NCBI GenBank assembly: GCA_029782145.1
Contig: JAKOVH010000016.1
Location: 62,001-126,000, forward strand
Source: Actinomycetes bacterium
GTDB taxonomy: Bacteria > Actinomycetota > Acidimicrobiia > Acidimicrobiales > Acidimicrobilacustridaceae
Length of the DNA stretch: 64,000 nt
Direction of reading: 5' to 3'
Shown here: positions 33,881 through 43,302 of the stretch, one piece after another
How the letters are laid out: each line of letters begins with the position of its first letter
Numbering within the stretch: position 1 is the first letter of the stretch
Program-made: the position numbers and the translations under genes
Notes under the pieces: model-generated
The model's input: the letters and a program-made list of their open reading frames with translations, nothing else
Database searches by the model: none
What the model was told of the DNA's origin: nothing

Positions 33881-36623
33881 GGGTGGCTCCTCGGGGTTCG
33901 GGTGGGGCGGTGGTGGGGCTCGGCGGGGTGGTGGGGGTGGGCAGGGTGGGCAGGGTGGGCGGGGTCGGTGAGGTCGGCTGCCAGCCGTCGCCGGCCCGGC
34001 GCCACCAGCGGCCGAGCTCGTCGCGGGCGACGAGGGCGACCCATTCGTTGACGACCAGGTCCCTCGTGCGCTCGGCGCCGTCGAGGGCTCGCTCGACCCG
34101 CTCCAGTGGGGCGTCGACGACGAGCAGCAGTCGCAGCGGCTCGTGCACGAGCGCCTCGGCGGCGACCGACTGGCGGGGGAGGCCGAGGCGCAGGTCGCCG
34201 TCGGGGCCGGACAGGACTCCGGCGACACCGACCGGGTTGTGCAGCGCCTTGCTGCCCGCCCCGAAGACGTCCGGGGCGGTGACGCTGAAGTGGTAGGCGG
34301 CGTTGATCCACTGCGTGACCAGGGCCGGCCCCGCCAGGATCCCGGTGAGCAGGGCGCCGTCGTGGTCGGCGTCGCGATCGTAGGAGTGCAGGAAGGCCCG
34401 CCGGCCGAGGGCCGTGCCCCGTGTGAGCGACCGGTCACCGATGACGAACGCCAGGTTGCCGGCCAGGCCCCACTCGGGCGTCGGCTCGGCCCAGTCCCAT
34501 GCCCGCCGCCGGGCCCGGCGGGCCGAGCCCGGTCGCGCGCCCGGGAGGTCGCCGGCCCGCTCGGCGGCCACCGCGTCGCCCGCCGCCGCGAGGTCGGCGG
34601 CGAGGCGCTCGAGCACGCTGCGCCGGGGCAGACCAGCGGGTGGCGGCCCGACGAGGGCGACCCGGTCGGTGGTGGTGTCGTGGCCGGCGGCCACGAACAC
34701 CGTGTCGTCGGGGATGGCGATCCCCCGCTCGGCCAGGGCGCGGCGCACCTCCGGGTCCTGCAGCACCGCGGCCATCGTCCGGGCGTTGTCGGTGCCGTCG
34801 CGCCCGCCGCAGGCCCCGCAGCGCAGGGCGGCCTCGTAGGGGTTCGCCGTCGTCGTGCTGCCGTGACCGCACAGGACCACGGCCGGCGCGAAGCCCGACG
34901 TGAGGCCCATGGTGCGCAGGGCCCCTTCGGCCAGCTCCGCCCGGGCCCGCACGGGGATGGCGTCGAGGTCGACCTCGACGGCACCCGACCTGCGGTCGCC
35001 GCCGCGGCCGCCCCGCCCCGCGAGGCGGGCGGCCGCGGTCGGCGCCAGGGTCCGGGCGGCCGCCGCGGGCCCGGCGACCCAGCCGAACGCCTCGGCCCAC
35101 AGGTAGGGCGACACGGCGCCCTTGGCCGCACCGGTCGTCGCCGAGGCGAGCCCGGCCACCCCGTGGCGCCGGCGGCGCAGCGCGGCTGCGTCGTGCGGGT
35201 CGGCGGCCCGCTCGGAGACCTCCACGGACGGCTCGACCACGAGCGGGCAGCTGGCCTCGGCGTGGTCGCGGTCGAGGCGGCGCCACGCCATGGGCAGGCC
35301 GAAGAAGCCAGCGAACCCGAGCGTCTCGTAGTCGCCGAGCCGCTCGAGGTGGCGCCGCAGCGCCTCGCTGCGCACGTCGATGCAGCAGACCACCTGGGCG
35401 GCCGGCCGCGGCCGAGCGACCGCCGCCGCTCGCCGAGGGCGGGTGCCGAGCGGGAGGAGGGCGTCGACGAGCGCACGGCGGGGCCCGGCCTCGAGGGCGG
35501 CGTGCCAGAGCGCTCGCCGCTCGGGCCCGAGGTGGGAGAGCACCGCTCCGATCGCCTCGAGCACCTCGGGCCGCGGCTCGACGCCGAGGTGCACAGCGAC
35601 GGCCCAGGCCCGGGCCTCGGGCGGCGGCCCGACGACGGCGCCGGCGGCGGTGGCGGCCGGCTCGGGCGCGCCAGGGGCGGCCGCGCCCGTGGGCAGCAGG
35701 GCCATCGTGAGCCCGAGCCGGACGGCGACGAGCTCGGCGAGGGCCTCGAGCGGCGGGCGGCGGTAGCGGCCGTGCGCGGCCTCCCACGCCAGTCGGGCGG
35801 CCCACCCCGGTCGGGCGGTCACCTCACCCACGACCACGTCGTGGACGTCGGAGTCGGGCACCCCGAGGCGGACCAGCGCCTCGACGATGGCCGCCTCGGG
35901 CGCACCGTGCAGGGCGGCCACCCGGTGCCGGGCCGCCGCCGGCAGGCTGCGGTCGCGGGCCGCCGCGTCGCACCACGCAGCGAAGAGGCCGTGGCGCTCG
36001 ACCGGGCCACGGAGCCGGGCGCCGGTGAGCCCCAGGGCCAGGCCCACCCACTGGTCGACACGGCGGTCGACCTCGGCCCGCACGGCATCGCCGGTGGCGG
36101 CGTCCCACCACTCGGCGGGCGTCATCGGCTGGCGGGCCGGTGCGGGCGCCTCGGGGGCGATGTCGAGGTCGGCGACGAGCACGTCGGTCACCTCGACGCG
36201 GGGGTCGGTGACCACCGGATCGTGCGGCCGCGGGGCACCGCCGGGGGCGGCTGCGGCCCGATGGGCGAACGCCTGGCGCAGGTCGTCGGCCGAGATGCGG
36301 CCCGAGGCCCACGCGTCGCGGTAGGCGCCGAGAGGCAGGTAGGCGTCGGCGCCGAACACGTGGGCGGCCACGACCGCGGCGTCCTCGAAGCGCAGGTGGT
36401 CGAGCCCGGCGAGGGGGTTGACGGCCGCCAGCTCGCTCAGCGGGGGAGCCGGCGGGAGCAGCTCGAGGGCCGCCTGGAGGGGGCTGAGGACGTCGGGGGC
36501 CAGCGCTGGCTCGAGGGGCAGGCCGCCGACCGGTGCCGGCGCCGCCGATCCCGCCGCCTGGTCAGGGGCGGCCACCAACGGGTTGCGTGGGGACGGGTGC
36601 AGGTCCTGCTCGGCGGCGCTCAT
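33867..36623 (-). CDS. dabA: Inorganic carbon transporter subunit DabA (UPF0753/DUF2309)
   Basis: A 918-aa protein. The carbonic-anhydrase-like zinc site can be placed: Cys and Asp in CCIDVRSEALRRHLE near residue 410, and His and Cys in LCGHGSTTTANPY and ALRCGACGG near residues 585-600. DabA works with the proton channel DabB to hydrate and trap CO2 as bicarbonate, energised by the cation gradient. The last 40 residues are a Pro/Thr-rich tail that includes PTLPTLPTPTTPPSP, not part of the family. ATG 36623 overlaps the dabB stop (ATGA). Confidence 0.92.
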   Translation of the reverse strand: MSAAEQDLHPSPRNPLVAAPDQAAGSAAPAPVGGLPLEPALAPDVLSPLQAALELLPPAPPLSELAAVNPLAGLDHLRFEDAAVVAAHVFGADAYLPLGAYRDAWASGRISADDLRQAFAHRAAAAPGGAPRPHDPVVTDPRVEVTDVLVADLDIAPEAPAPARQPMTPAEWWDAATGDAVRAEVDRRVDQWVGLALGLTGARLRGPVERHGLFAAWCDAAARDRSLPAAARHRVAALHGAPEAAIVEALVRLGVPDSDVHDVVVGEVTARPGWAARLAWEAAHGRYRRPPLEALAELVAVRLGLTMALLPTGAAAPGAPEPAATAAGAVVGPPPEARAWAVAVHLGVEPRPEVLEAIGAVLSHLGPERRALWHAALEAGPRRALVDALLPLGTRPRRAAAVARPRPAAQVVCCIDVRSEALRRHLERLGDYETLGFAGFFGLPMAWRRLDRDHAEASCPLVVEPSVEVSERAADPHDAAALRRRRHGVAGLASATTGAAKGAVSPYLWAEAFGWVAGPAAAARTLAPTAAARLAGRGGRGGDRRSGAVEVDLDAIPVRARAELAEGALRTMGLTSGFAPAVVLCGHGSTTTANPYEAALRCGACGGRDGTDNARTMAAVLQDPEVRRALAERGIAIPDDTVFVAAGHDTTTDRVALVGPPPAGLPRRSVLERLAADLAAAGDAVAAERAGDLPGARPGSARRARRRAWDWAEPTPEWGLAGNLAFVIGDRSLTRGTALGRRAFLHSYDRDADHDGALLTGILAGPALVTQWINAAYHFSVTAPDVFGAGSKALHNPVGVAGVLSGPDGDLRLGLPRQSVAAEALVHEPLRLLLVVDAPLERVERALDGAERTRDLVVNEWVALVARDELGRWWRRAGDGWQPTSPTPPTLPTLPTPTTPPSPTTAPPEPRGATHVPH

Positions 36624-38149
36624 CGCCGGACCTCCCCGACGGCGCGCTCCCTGACGGGGACTCGGACGGGCACGAGGGCCGGGGTCGACGGCCGGGCGGC
36701 GCCGAGGGCGAAGCGGAACATGGCATCCTCCAGGTGCGGGGTCGGGACGTGGCGGGCGATGCGGGTGGCCACCGCCGGGGCCGCGGCGGCCACCCCGGCG
36801 AGGGCAAGGGCCGGCCAGCCCAGGCCGTCGACGGTGGCCGCCCCAGCGAGCGAGGGCTCCAGGTAGGCGCCCAGGGCGGCCAGCAGGGCGACGTAGGCGG
36901 GGACGAGCACGGCGGTCGCGGCCACCCCGGTGAGCACGCCGCGAGCGTCGGGACGGTGGCGCAGCCAGCCGGCGAGGGCGACGGCGGCCGTGCCGAGGGC
37001 GAAGGCGACGAGCACGAGCGACGGGTCGTAGCCCGGCAGCCAGGCGACCGACGCACCCAGCACCAGGGCGGGAGCGGCGACCGCGAGCCCGGCCAGCCCG
37101 AGGGCGGCGGCCCGGCCGGGGCGGGGCGGGTCGATGACGGTCGCCCGGTGGCGGGCGCTCACGACGCCGCCCACGCCGAGGAAGGCGCCCGCCTTGTAGC
37201 AGGCGTGCCCGACGAGGTGGGCCACCGCGGCCACGGGCGCGCCGGCCGCCGTGGTCAGCAACAAGAAGCCGGTCTGGGCGGCGGTCGAGCGGACGAGGAC
37301 GCCCTTGGCATCCGGTGTGACGGCCATGGCGCTGACCGAGGTGACCATCGTCCAGGCGGCGAGGCCCGCCAGCACCAGCCAGGCGCCGGGGAACGGCTCG
37401 AGCATGCCACCCAGGCGCAGGACCAGCACGGCTCCGGCGTTGACGACGCCGGCGTGCAGCAGCGCCGACACCGCGGTGGGGGCGGCGACCGTGGCGGGCA
37501 GCCACGCGTGGAAGGGCTGCTGGGCCGACCGGCTGGCCACGGCCACCACGAGCGCCATCGCCGCCAGGTACCAGGGCCAGCCCCCGCCGACCGCGGCGGC
37601 GACCTCACCGGGTGCCTGCAGGTCGACCGCGCCGGCCCCGGCGACGAGGACGGCCAGGGCCAGCACCAGGGCGGCGTCGCCCACGGCGATGGGCCGGCGC
37701 AGCGCGTCGCCTCCACCGCCGGCGGCGATCCGGGTGGTCGCCACCAGCCGCACGACCGCCACGCCGCCGGCGCACCAGGCGAGGGCCATCACCAGCGGGG
37801 ACGCGGCGGTGGCCACCAGCAACGACGCCCCGGTGAGGGCCAACGACCACCGGAGGAACCCCGGGGCCGAGGGGTCGAAGCGCAGGGCCCGGCGGGCGTA
37901 GGTCTGCACCACGAGGCCGATGCCGCTCACCAGCACCACCAGGACGCCGGCCAGGCGGTCGACGCCCACCGCCAGGCGCCACGGCCGGTCGTCGGCGAGC
38001 ACCAGCTCGAGGCGGGGGGTCGCGACGACCGCGGCGGCGGCGACGATCGACGCCGCGAAGGCCACGGCCATCACTGCGACGCCGGCCGCACTGCGGTCGG
38101 CGCCTCGCTGCGTCGGGGAGCCCGAGGAGAGGGGAGATCCGGTCAACAT
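36620..38149 (-). CDS. dabB: Proton-conducting membrane subunit DabB (NuoL/MrpA-like)
   Basis: A 509-aa protein of about 13-14 membrane helices with antiporter-family signatures: QQPFHAWLPATVAAPTAVSA, LLHAGVVNAGA, and VAHLVGHACYKAGAFLGVG. It would couple cation flow to DabA. ATG 38149 (MLTGSPLSS) has no ribosome site; the -10 ends 7 bases before it, so a leaderless message is likely. Confidence 0.88.
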   Translation of the reverse strand: MLTGSPLSSGSPTQRGADRSAAGVAVMAVAFAASIVAAAAVVATPRLELVLADDRPWRLAVGVDRLAGVLVVLVSGIGLVVQTYARRALRFDPSAPGFLRWSLALTGASLLVATAASPLVMALAWCAGGVAVVRLVATTRIAAGGGGDALRRPIAVGDAALVLALAVLVAGAGAVDLQAPGEVAAAVGGGWPWYLAAMALVVAVASRSAQQPFHAWLPATVAAPTAVSALLHAGVVNAGAVLVLRLGGMLEPFPGAWLVLAGLAAWTMVTSVSAMAVTPDAKGVLVRSTAAQTGFLLLTTAAGAPVAAVAHLVGHACYKAGAFLGVGGVVSARHRATVIDPPRPGRAAALGLAGLAVAAPALVLGASVAWLPGYDPSLVLVAFALGTAAVALAGWLRHRPDARGVLTGVAATAVLVPAYVALLAALGAYLEPSLAGAATVDGLGWPALALAGVAAAAPAVATRIARHVPTPHLEDAMFRFALGAARPSTPALVPVRVPVRERAVGEVRR

Positions 38150-38150
38150 G

Positions 38151-38185
38151 CGAATCACAATACGTATGTTATGATTCGTCTGCAA
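38151..38185 (-). promoter_or_regulatory. dab operon promoter with overlapping palindrome
   Basis: Leftward TTGCAG (38180-38185), 17 bases, TATTGT (38157-38162). Seven bases then lead to the dabB ATG, giving a leaderless start. CGAATCA at 38151-38157 is the inverted copy of TGATTCG at 38172-38178, with a TACGTA core between, a likely operator covering the -10. The stretch is notably AT-rich for this genome. Confidence 0.5.
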
Positions 38186-38234
38186 GAGTTCGTATGTGTG
38201 ACCTTCGTCGACGAACCTCTTTGCGGCGAACGGC

Positions 38235-38984
38235 TCAGCCCTGGAGCGCCCGCGCCACCGCGCCCCCGGTGACGGGGTTGTTGAGGTAGGGCTCGGGGTC
38301 GTGGGCCCGGTGGCCGTTGTCGACCAACCGGTCCTCGACCTCCGGCCCGAACCGCTCGGCCAGGCGGGCCACGTGGGCGGCCTTGTCGCCGACCGCCGCC
38401 ACGTTCACCCAGCGGGCCACGCCGCCCGGCCAGGCGCCGAGGCCTCCGGTCGGGGCGGGCACCAGCGTGTCGAACACCATCGGTGAGCCGAGGGGGGAGC
38501 CCAGGGTGACGAGCGTGTGCACCCCCGGGTCGAAGCCGTTCGCGAGGCCCCGGTAGGCGACCACGCTGCCGAGCGAGTGACCCACGACGACACGCGTGTC
38601 GTCGGTGACCACGGCCGCGAAGCGCTCCCGCACCCGCTCGGCCAGGTCCGGTCGGGCCACCATCGTCGTCACCATGTCGACCGTGCGGTCGAAGGCGGCG
38701 GTGTTGGCCGCCATGTGGATGGCGCCGAGCAGGTCGCCCCCGCCGTCCATGTCACCGAGCGCCTTCGACACCTCGGCCCGGGCCTGGCGCACCGCCTCGG
38801 CCTCCTCGACCTCGGGATCGCGCCGGAACAGGTCGCCGTAGAAGCACACGGCGACGTCGGCGTCGGCCACGTCGATGCCGTGGTGCCACAGCCCGTCGCG
38901 CAGCGCGGGCAGCCAGCGCGCCTTCAGCTCGTTGGGGCCCCACAGCTCGTTGAACGCTCCGTGGACCAGCACGACCTTCGTCAT
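38235..38984 (-). CDS. Alpha/beta-hydrolase, lipase-like
   Basis: A 249-aa protein starting MTKVVLVHGAFNELWGP. The nucleophile elbow is VVVGHSLGSVVAYRG and the likely His is in NGHRAHDPEPYLN. It has no secretion signal, so it should be cytosolic. Substrate not indicated. It is leftward, with the dab promoter 85 bases beyond its stop, and is not in that operon. Confidence 0.78.
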   Translation of the reverse strand: MTKVVLVHGAFNELWGPNELKARWLPALRDGLWHHGIDVADADVAVCFYGDLFRRDPEVEEAEAVRQARAEVSKALGDMDGGGDLLGAIHMAANTAAFDRTVDMVTTMVARPDLAERVRERFAAVVTDDTRVVVGHSLGSVVAYRGLANGFDPGVHTLVTLGSPLGSPMVFDTLVPAPTGGLGAWPGGVARWVNVAAVGDKAAHVARLAERFGPEVEDRLVDNGHRAHDPEPYLNNPVTGGAVARALQG

Positions 38985-39039
38985 GGCGACAGCTTGCCCG
39001 CTGGCGGGAGCGGGACGAGGGCGAACCGGGTGCGGGTCG

Positions 39040-39501
39040 TCAGCGGTGCTCGACCCGGTCGTCCACGACGCCGGCCTCGCCGGCCTCGACCGCCTCGGCG
39101 GCGCGCTTGAAGCCCTGGTTCTCGGTCTCGATGGCCTGACGGATCCGCCCGCCCACCAACCGCTCGAACAGCCTGCTGCCGAGCCCCGACACCTCCAGCG
39201 TGAGCAGGTTGCGGCACCCGGCCTCGGTGGGCTGCAGGCGGTGGCCGCCGACCATGGTGATCGGGCCCACCTTCGTCTGCCACACGAACCGCGAGCCGGG
39301 CTCGAGGTCGGTGACCGTCCACACCGCGGCGCGCTGGGCTGGCTGCTTCACCCGGGCCTGGCTGCCGAGGCGCATCTCGCCCTCGTCCAGGCGCTCGACG
39401 CGGGTGATGGTGGGGGTGAGGGAGGGCCATCGCTCCACGTCGACGGTGAGGTCCCAGACCCGCTCGACGGGTGCGGCGATGAGGAGCTCGCTGGTGATCA
39501 T
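39040..39501 (-). CDS. SRPBCC (START-like) family protein
   Basis: A 153-aa helix-grip protein: MITSELLIAAPVERVWDLTV at the start, a central WTVTDLEPGSRFVWQTKVGP, and a C-terminal helix. Members bind hydrophobic ligands or act as cyclases/dehydratases. ATG 39501 is chosen because the alternative ATG at 39513 lies inside the operator-like palindrome. It is divergent from a TetR gene across 64 bases and is probably its target. Confidence 0.8.
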   Translation of the reverse strand: MITSELLIAAPVERVWDLTVDVERWPSLTPTITRVERLDEGEMRLGSQARVKQPAQRAAVWTVTDLEPGSRFVWQTKVGPITMVGGHRLQPTEAGCRNLLTLEVSGLGSRLFERLVGGRIRQAIETENQGFKRAAEAVEAGEAGVVDDRVEHR

Positions 39502-39511
39502 GGCTCCGAGC

Positions 39512-39529
39512 ATGTACCATTTGGTACAT
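39512..39529. promoter_or_regulatory. TetR-type operator palindrome
   Basis: ATGTACCATTTGGTACAT: perfect 8-bp arms with a 2-base centre, between the divergent SRPBCC and TetR genes. Size and position are as expected for a TetR-family dimer controlling both. Confidence 0.65.
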
Positions 39530-39565
39530 GCCGTCAAGGGTCGACGCATCCGAGGGGAGGGGCCG

Positions 39566-40120
39566 GTGACGTCCGCTCGCGACGCGCTGCTGGAGACGGC
39601 CATGGCCCACGTCGCCGTGCACGGCATGAGCGACCTGAGCCTGCGGGAGCTGGCCGCCGGGATGGGCACGAGCCACCGCATGCTGCTGTACCACTTCGGC
39701 AGCCGCGAGGGCCTGGTGGCCGCCATCGTGGCGGCGATGGAGGACCAGCAGCGGGTGGCGCTGGAGGTGCTGGCCGACACCACCCTCGGCCCCCGGCAGC
39801 TCATCGAGGCGCAGTGGGCCCAGCTCACCGACCCTGCCGTGCGCCCGTTCGTGGGGCTGTTCTTCGAGGTGCTGGCGCTCGCCGTGCACGGCCGGCCCGG
39901 CACCGAGGGCTTCCTCGAGCAGCTGACCGCGCCGTGGCTGGACCTGGCCGCCCAGCTGGCCGAGCGCCTCGACATGCGCACCGACGTCGACGAGCTGCGC
40001 CTCGGCGTGGCCGTCATGCGCGGCCTGCTCGTCGAGGTGCTGGCGAGCGGCGACACCGAGGGGCCGACGGCCTCGCTCCAGCGGTTCCTCGACCTGTGGG
40101 AGGCCGGCGGGGGGCGCTGA
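39566..40120 (+). CDS. TetR-family transcriptional regulator
   Basis: A 184-aa regulator. The helix-turn-helix is MSDLSLRELAAGMGTSHRML, then YHFGSREGLVAAIVAAM. The GTG at 39566 follows GGGGAGGGG by a few bases. The ligand domain has no recognisable specificity. Likely represses itself and the SRPBCC gene through the palindrome at 39512-39529. Confidence 0.85.
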   Translation: MTSARDALLETAMAHVAVHGMSDLSLRELAAGMGTSHRMLLYHFGSREGLVAAIVAAMEDQQRVALEVLADTTLGPRQLIEAQWAQLTDPAVRPFVGLFFEVLALAVHGRPGTEGFLEQLTAPWLDLAAQLAERLDMRTDVDELRLGVAVMRGLLVEVLASGDTEGPTASLQRFLDLWEAGGGR

Positions 40121-40174
40121 GGTGAGCGTCGAAGCGGTTCGCACGGGCGCCACCGATGGGGGAGAGTGGCGGGC

Positions 40175-42118
40175 GTGAACCAGGGGGAACGCAATCCACA
40201 CGCCGGCGCGCCGTTCACCGACGACGACGCCACCATCGCCCGCCGCCTCGAGGACGTCAGCATCCCGGCGCTGATGTGCTCGTTGGTGCACATGACCGGT
40301 GACCCGTCGTGGGTCCGGGGTGAGGTCCGCCCTCACGGCGCCATGATCAACGAGTACCAGGGCTACATGACCGAGGAGGAGAAGGCCGAGGTGCGCCGCC
40401 GGGCGCTGCCCGCCATCGCCGCCTACCGCGACGGCGGGTGCCAGCCGTTCATCCCCGACCGTGAGCTGGTCGAGGAGATGATGTCGTTCATCGTCGGGTC
40501 GCCCGTCGAGCACGAGGTCGTGCCGCTGTTCCTCGACGACCTGCACCTCGACGGCGCCGACAGCGGCGCCATCACGTGGGCCGACGAGATCGCGGCCGAC
40601 GTCAAGGCCGACAGCCCCGTCGTGGTGATCGGCTGCGGTGAGGCCGGCATCCTCACCGGCATCCGCCTCGCCCAGGCCGGCATCCCGTTCACCATCGTCG
40701 AGAAGAGCGGCGGCCCGGGCGGGACGTGGTGGGACAACCGCTACCCCGGCGCCCGGGTCGACATCGGCAGCCACTTCTACTGCTACTCCTTCGAGCCGGC
40801 CGACCACTGGAGCGAGTACTACTGCCAGCAGCCCGAGCTGCGCGACTACTTCCAGCGGGTGGTCGACAAGTACGACCTGGGCCCCCACATCCGCTTCCAC
40901 ACCGAGGTCACCGAGGCCCGGTGGGACGACGACCGCCAGCGCTGGGCGGTGGAGCTGCGCACCCCCGACGGCGCAAACGAGACGCTCGACGCCCGCTTCG
41001 TGGTGAGCGCGGTGGGCGCGCTCAACCTCCCGAAGTACCCCGACATCCCCGGCATGGACGACTTCGCCGGCCCGTCGTTCCACTCGGCCCGCTGGCCCGA
41101 CGACCTCGACATCGCCGGCAAGGACTTCGCCCTCGTCGGGGCCGGCGCCAGCGGCTTCCAGATCGCGCCCACCATCGCCGATGAGGTGAGCCGGCTCACC
41201 ATCTTCCAGCGCACGGCGCAGTGGATGTTCCCCAACGCGAACTACCACAAGGCCGTGCCGGAGGGCGACGCCTGGGCGATCCGGCACCTGCCGTTCTACG
41301 GGCGCTGGTTCCGCTTCTTGATGTTCTACCCCGCGTCGGGGCTGAGCAACGAGCGCAACCGCATCGACCCGGACTGGGACGACGGGGGCCGGTCCATCAA
41401 CGCGGGCAACGCCGAGACGCGCACGCTGTTCGGCGCCTGGATCGAGTCGCAGCTGCAGGACCGCCCCGACCTGCTCGAGGTCTGCATCCCCGACTACCCG
41501 CCCTCGGCCAAGCGCATGCTGCAGGACAACGGGTCGTGGCTGACCTGCCTGAAGAAGCCGAACGTGGAGCTGGTGCGCACCGGCATCGACCACGTCGAGG
41601 CGAACGGGATCGTGACCGTCGACGGCGCCTTCCACCCCGCCGACGTCATCTGCTACGCCACCGGCTTCCGGCACAACGAGTTCCTGATGCCCATCGACGT
41701 CGTGGGCCGCGGCGGGGTGGCGCTCCACGAGATGTGGGGCGACGAGCCCACGGCGTACCTCGGCATCACCGTGCCGCACTTCCCCAACCTGTTCTGCCTG
41801 TACGGGCCCGGCACCAACCTCGCTCACGGGGCGAGCCTCATCTACCAGTCGGAGTGCCAGGTCGACTACGTGTTGAGTGCCATCCACGAGGTGCTGGCCA
41901 CCGGGCACCGCACCATCGAGGTCCGCCAGGACGTGCACGACGACTACGCCGAGCGCTACCAGAGCGAGATCCAGCAGATGGTGTGGGCCCACCCGTCGGT
42001 GCGCCACAGCCACTTCAAGAACCCCGACGGCAAGGTGTTCACCTTGTCGCCGTGGCCGATCCCGACCTACTGGGCGTGGACCCGGGCGGTCGACCCGGAC
42101 GACTACGTGCTGACCTGA
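40175..42118 (+). CDS. Baeyer-Villiger-type flavin monooxygenase
   Basis: A 647-aa class B flavoprotein. The FAD motif is VVIGCGEAGILTGIRLAQAG near residue 150. The Baeyer-Villiger fingerprint FxGxxxHxxxWP is met by FAGPSFHSARWP, and the NADPH motif is LVGAGASG. A 140-residue N-terminal extension before the FAD domain is typical of the larger steroid/cyclododecanone-type enzymes. It would turn a ketone into an ester or lactone with O2 and NADPH. GTG 40175 has GGGGGAGAG about 9 bases upstream; GTG 40166 is too close to it. Confidence 0.88.
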   Translation: MNQGERNPHAGAPFTDDDATIARRLEDVSIPALMCSLVHMTGDPSWVRGEVRPHGAMINEYQGYMTEEEKAEVRRRALPAIAAYRDGGCQPFIPDRELVEEMMSFIVGSPVEHEVVPLFLDDLHLDGADSGAITWADEIAADVKADSPVVVIGCGEAGILTGIRLAQAGIPFTIVEKSGGPGGTWWDNRYPGARVDIGSHFYCYSFEPADHWSEYYCQQPELRDYFQRVVDKYDLGPHIRFHTEVTEARWDDDRQRWAVELRTPDGANETLDARFVVSAVGALNLPKYPDIPGMDDFAGPSFHSARWPDDLDIAGKDFALVGAGASGFQIAPTIADEVSRLTIFQRTAQWMFPNANYHKAVPEGDAWAIRHLPFYGRWFRFLMFYPASGLSNERNRIDPDWDDGGRSINAGNAETRTLFGAWIESQLQDRPDLLEVCIPDYPPSAKRMLQDNGSWLTCLKKPNVELVRTGIDHVEANGIVTVDGAFHPADVICYATGFRHNEFLMPIDVVGRGGVALHEMWGDEPTAYLGITVPHFPNLFCLYGPGTNLAHGASLIYQSECQVDYVLSAIHEVLATGHRTIEVRQDVHDDYAERYQSEIQQMVWAHPSVRHSHFKNPDGKVFTLSPWPIPTYWAWTRAVDPDDYVLT

Positions 42119-42182
42119 GAGCCCGCCGGCCCGGGCGCGGGCGGGTGCGGCCCGGCGCTCCACCACGGGGCAGGATTGAGCC

Positions 42183-43193
42183 GTGGCCGAGCCAGCTCCG
42201 AACGACGGACCCCCGGAGCGGGAGCCCGGGACCGAGGGCCGGATCGCCCGCCTGCGCGCCCGGGGAGAGGAGGTGGCGCGCCGGGGTGAGGCGTGGCTCG
42301 AGCGCCGGCGTACCGAGGCCATGCCGGTCGACCTGGCGGTCGAGTACTACGAGCGCGACCGCGACGCCTTCGCCTCGGTGCTCGGCGCGGCCATCGCCCT
42401 GCGGCTCTTCCTGTTCTTCGTGCCCGCCATGCTGCTCGTCACCGGCATCCTCATGCTCGTCGTGGGCCACGACGGCGTGCGCTCCATCGCCGAGCAGGGG
42501 GGCGTCACCGGGGGGTTGGCGAACCAGGTCGAGGAGGCGACGACGACGAGCCGCACCACCACCCTGGGCCTGCTGGTGGCCGCGCTCTGGCTGACGGTCT
42601 GGGGCGGCCGTTCGCTCACCAAGGTGCTGGCGGCGTGCTCGGCCGGCGCTTGGCGGATGACCGGTCGCCAGGGCCGTGCCACGTTCCGGATGGCCGTGGC
42701 CGTGACCACGCTGATCTTCCTCTTCGTGATCGTCGCCGGGGTGATGAACCGGCTGCGCGAGACCCAGGGCCTCGCCGTGATCACCACCTCCTGGCTGCTC
42801 GTCGGCGCCCTCTACGCCGTGGCGTGGTTCCTCGTATCGGCCACGCTCCCGCGCACGACCTCCGATCCCGGCGCGCTGCTGCCCGGGGCCCTGGGCGTGG
42901 GCGCCGGCTTCGCCGCGCTGCAGTGGTTCATGCAGTACTACCTGCCGACCAAGCTGGCGCACAGCACCGCCCTGGCCGGGAGCATCGGCGCGTCGGTCGC
43001 CGCCCTCGGGTACATGTTCTTCCTCGGGCGCATCATGGCGTCGAGCTTCATCCTCGACGCGGTCGTCTACGAGCGGCTCGGCAGCGTCTCGCACCTGTTC
43101 TTCTCGTTGCCGGTCCTGCGGGCCCTGCCGAGGCGGTTCCCCTCCCTCGCCCGGTACTTCGACCTCGACCGCGACGGGGAGCAGCCACCCTGA
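42183..43193 (+). CDS. YihY/virulence factor BrkB-family membrane protein
   Basis: A 336-aa protein with a charged N-terminal region (about 50 residues) and six membrane helices, e.g. ALRLFLFFVPAMLLVTGILM, LIFLFVIVAGV and GYMFFLGRIMASS. The family is widespread; its transport or envelope role is not settled. Begins at GTG 42183. Followed by the PPK2 gene on the same strand. Confidence 0.75.
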   Translation: MAEPAPNDGPPEREPGTEGRIARLRARGEEVARRGEAWLERRRTEAMPVDLAVEYYERDRDAFASVLGAAIALRLFLFFVPAMLLVTGILMLVVGHDGVRSIAEQGGVTGGLANQVEEATTTSRTTTLGLLVAALWLTVWGGRSLTKVLAACSAGAWRMTGRQGRATFRMAVAVTTLIFLFVIVAGVMNRLRETQGLAVITTSWLLVGALYAVAWFLVSATLPRTTSDPGALLPGALGVGAGFAALQWFMQYYLPTKLAHSTALAGSIGASVAALGYMFFLGRIMASSFILDAVVYERLGSVSHLFFSLPVLRALPRRFPSLARYFDLDRDGEQPP

Positions 43194-43302
43194 GTCGGGG
43201 ACCATGGCGGGGACCTTCGGCCCTCACCCGGACCGGCTCGCCGCGCTTGACTCGGTGGGAGGCGCCGCCCCCGGACAGCGCGCGCCACGACCCGGAGGCA
43301 CC

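Noticed and set aside
33867..37505. DabA as a 1,212-residue protein
   Set aside because: The N-terminal 294 codons are antisense or out-of-frame to dabB. The DabA family starts at ATG 36623, which overlaps the dabB stop.
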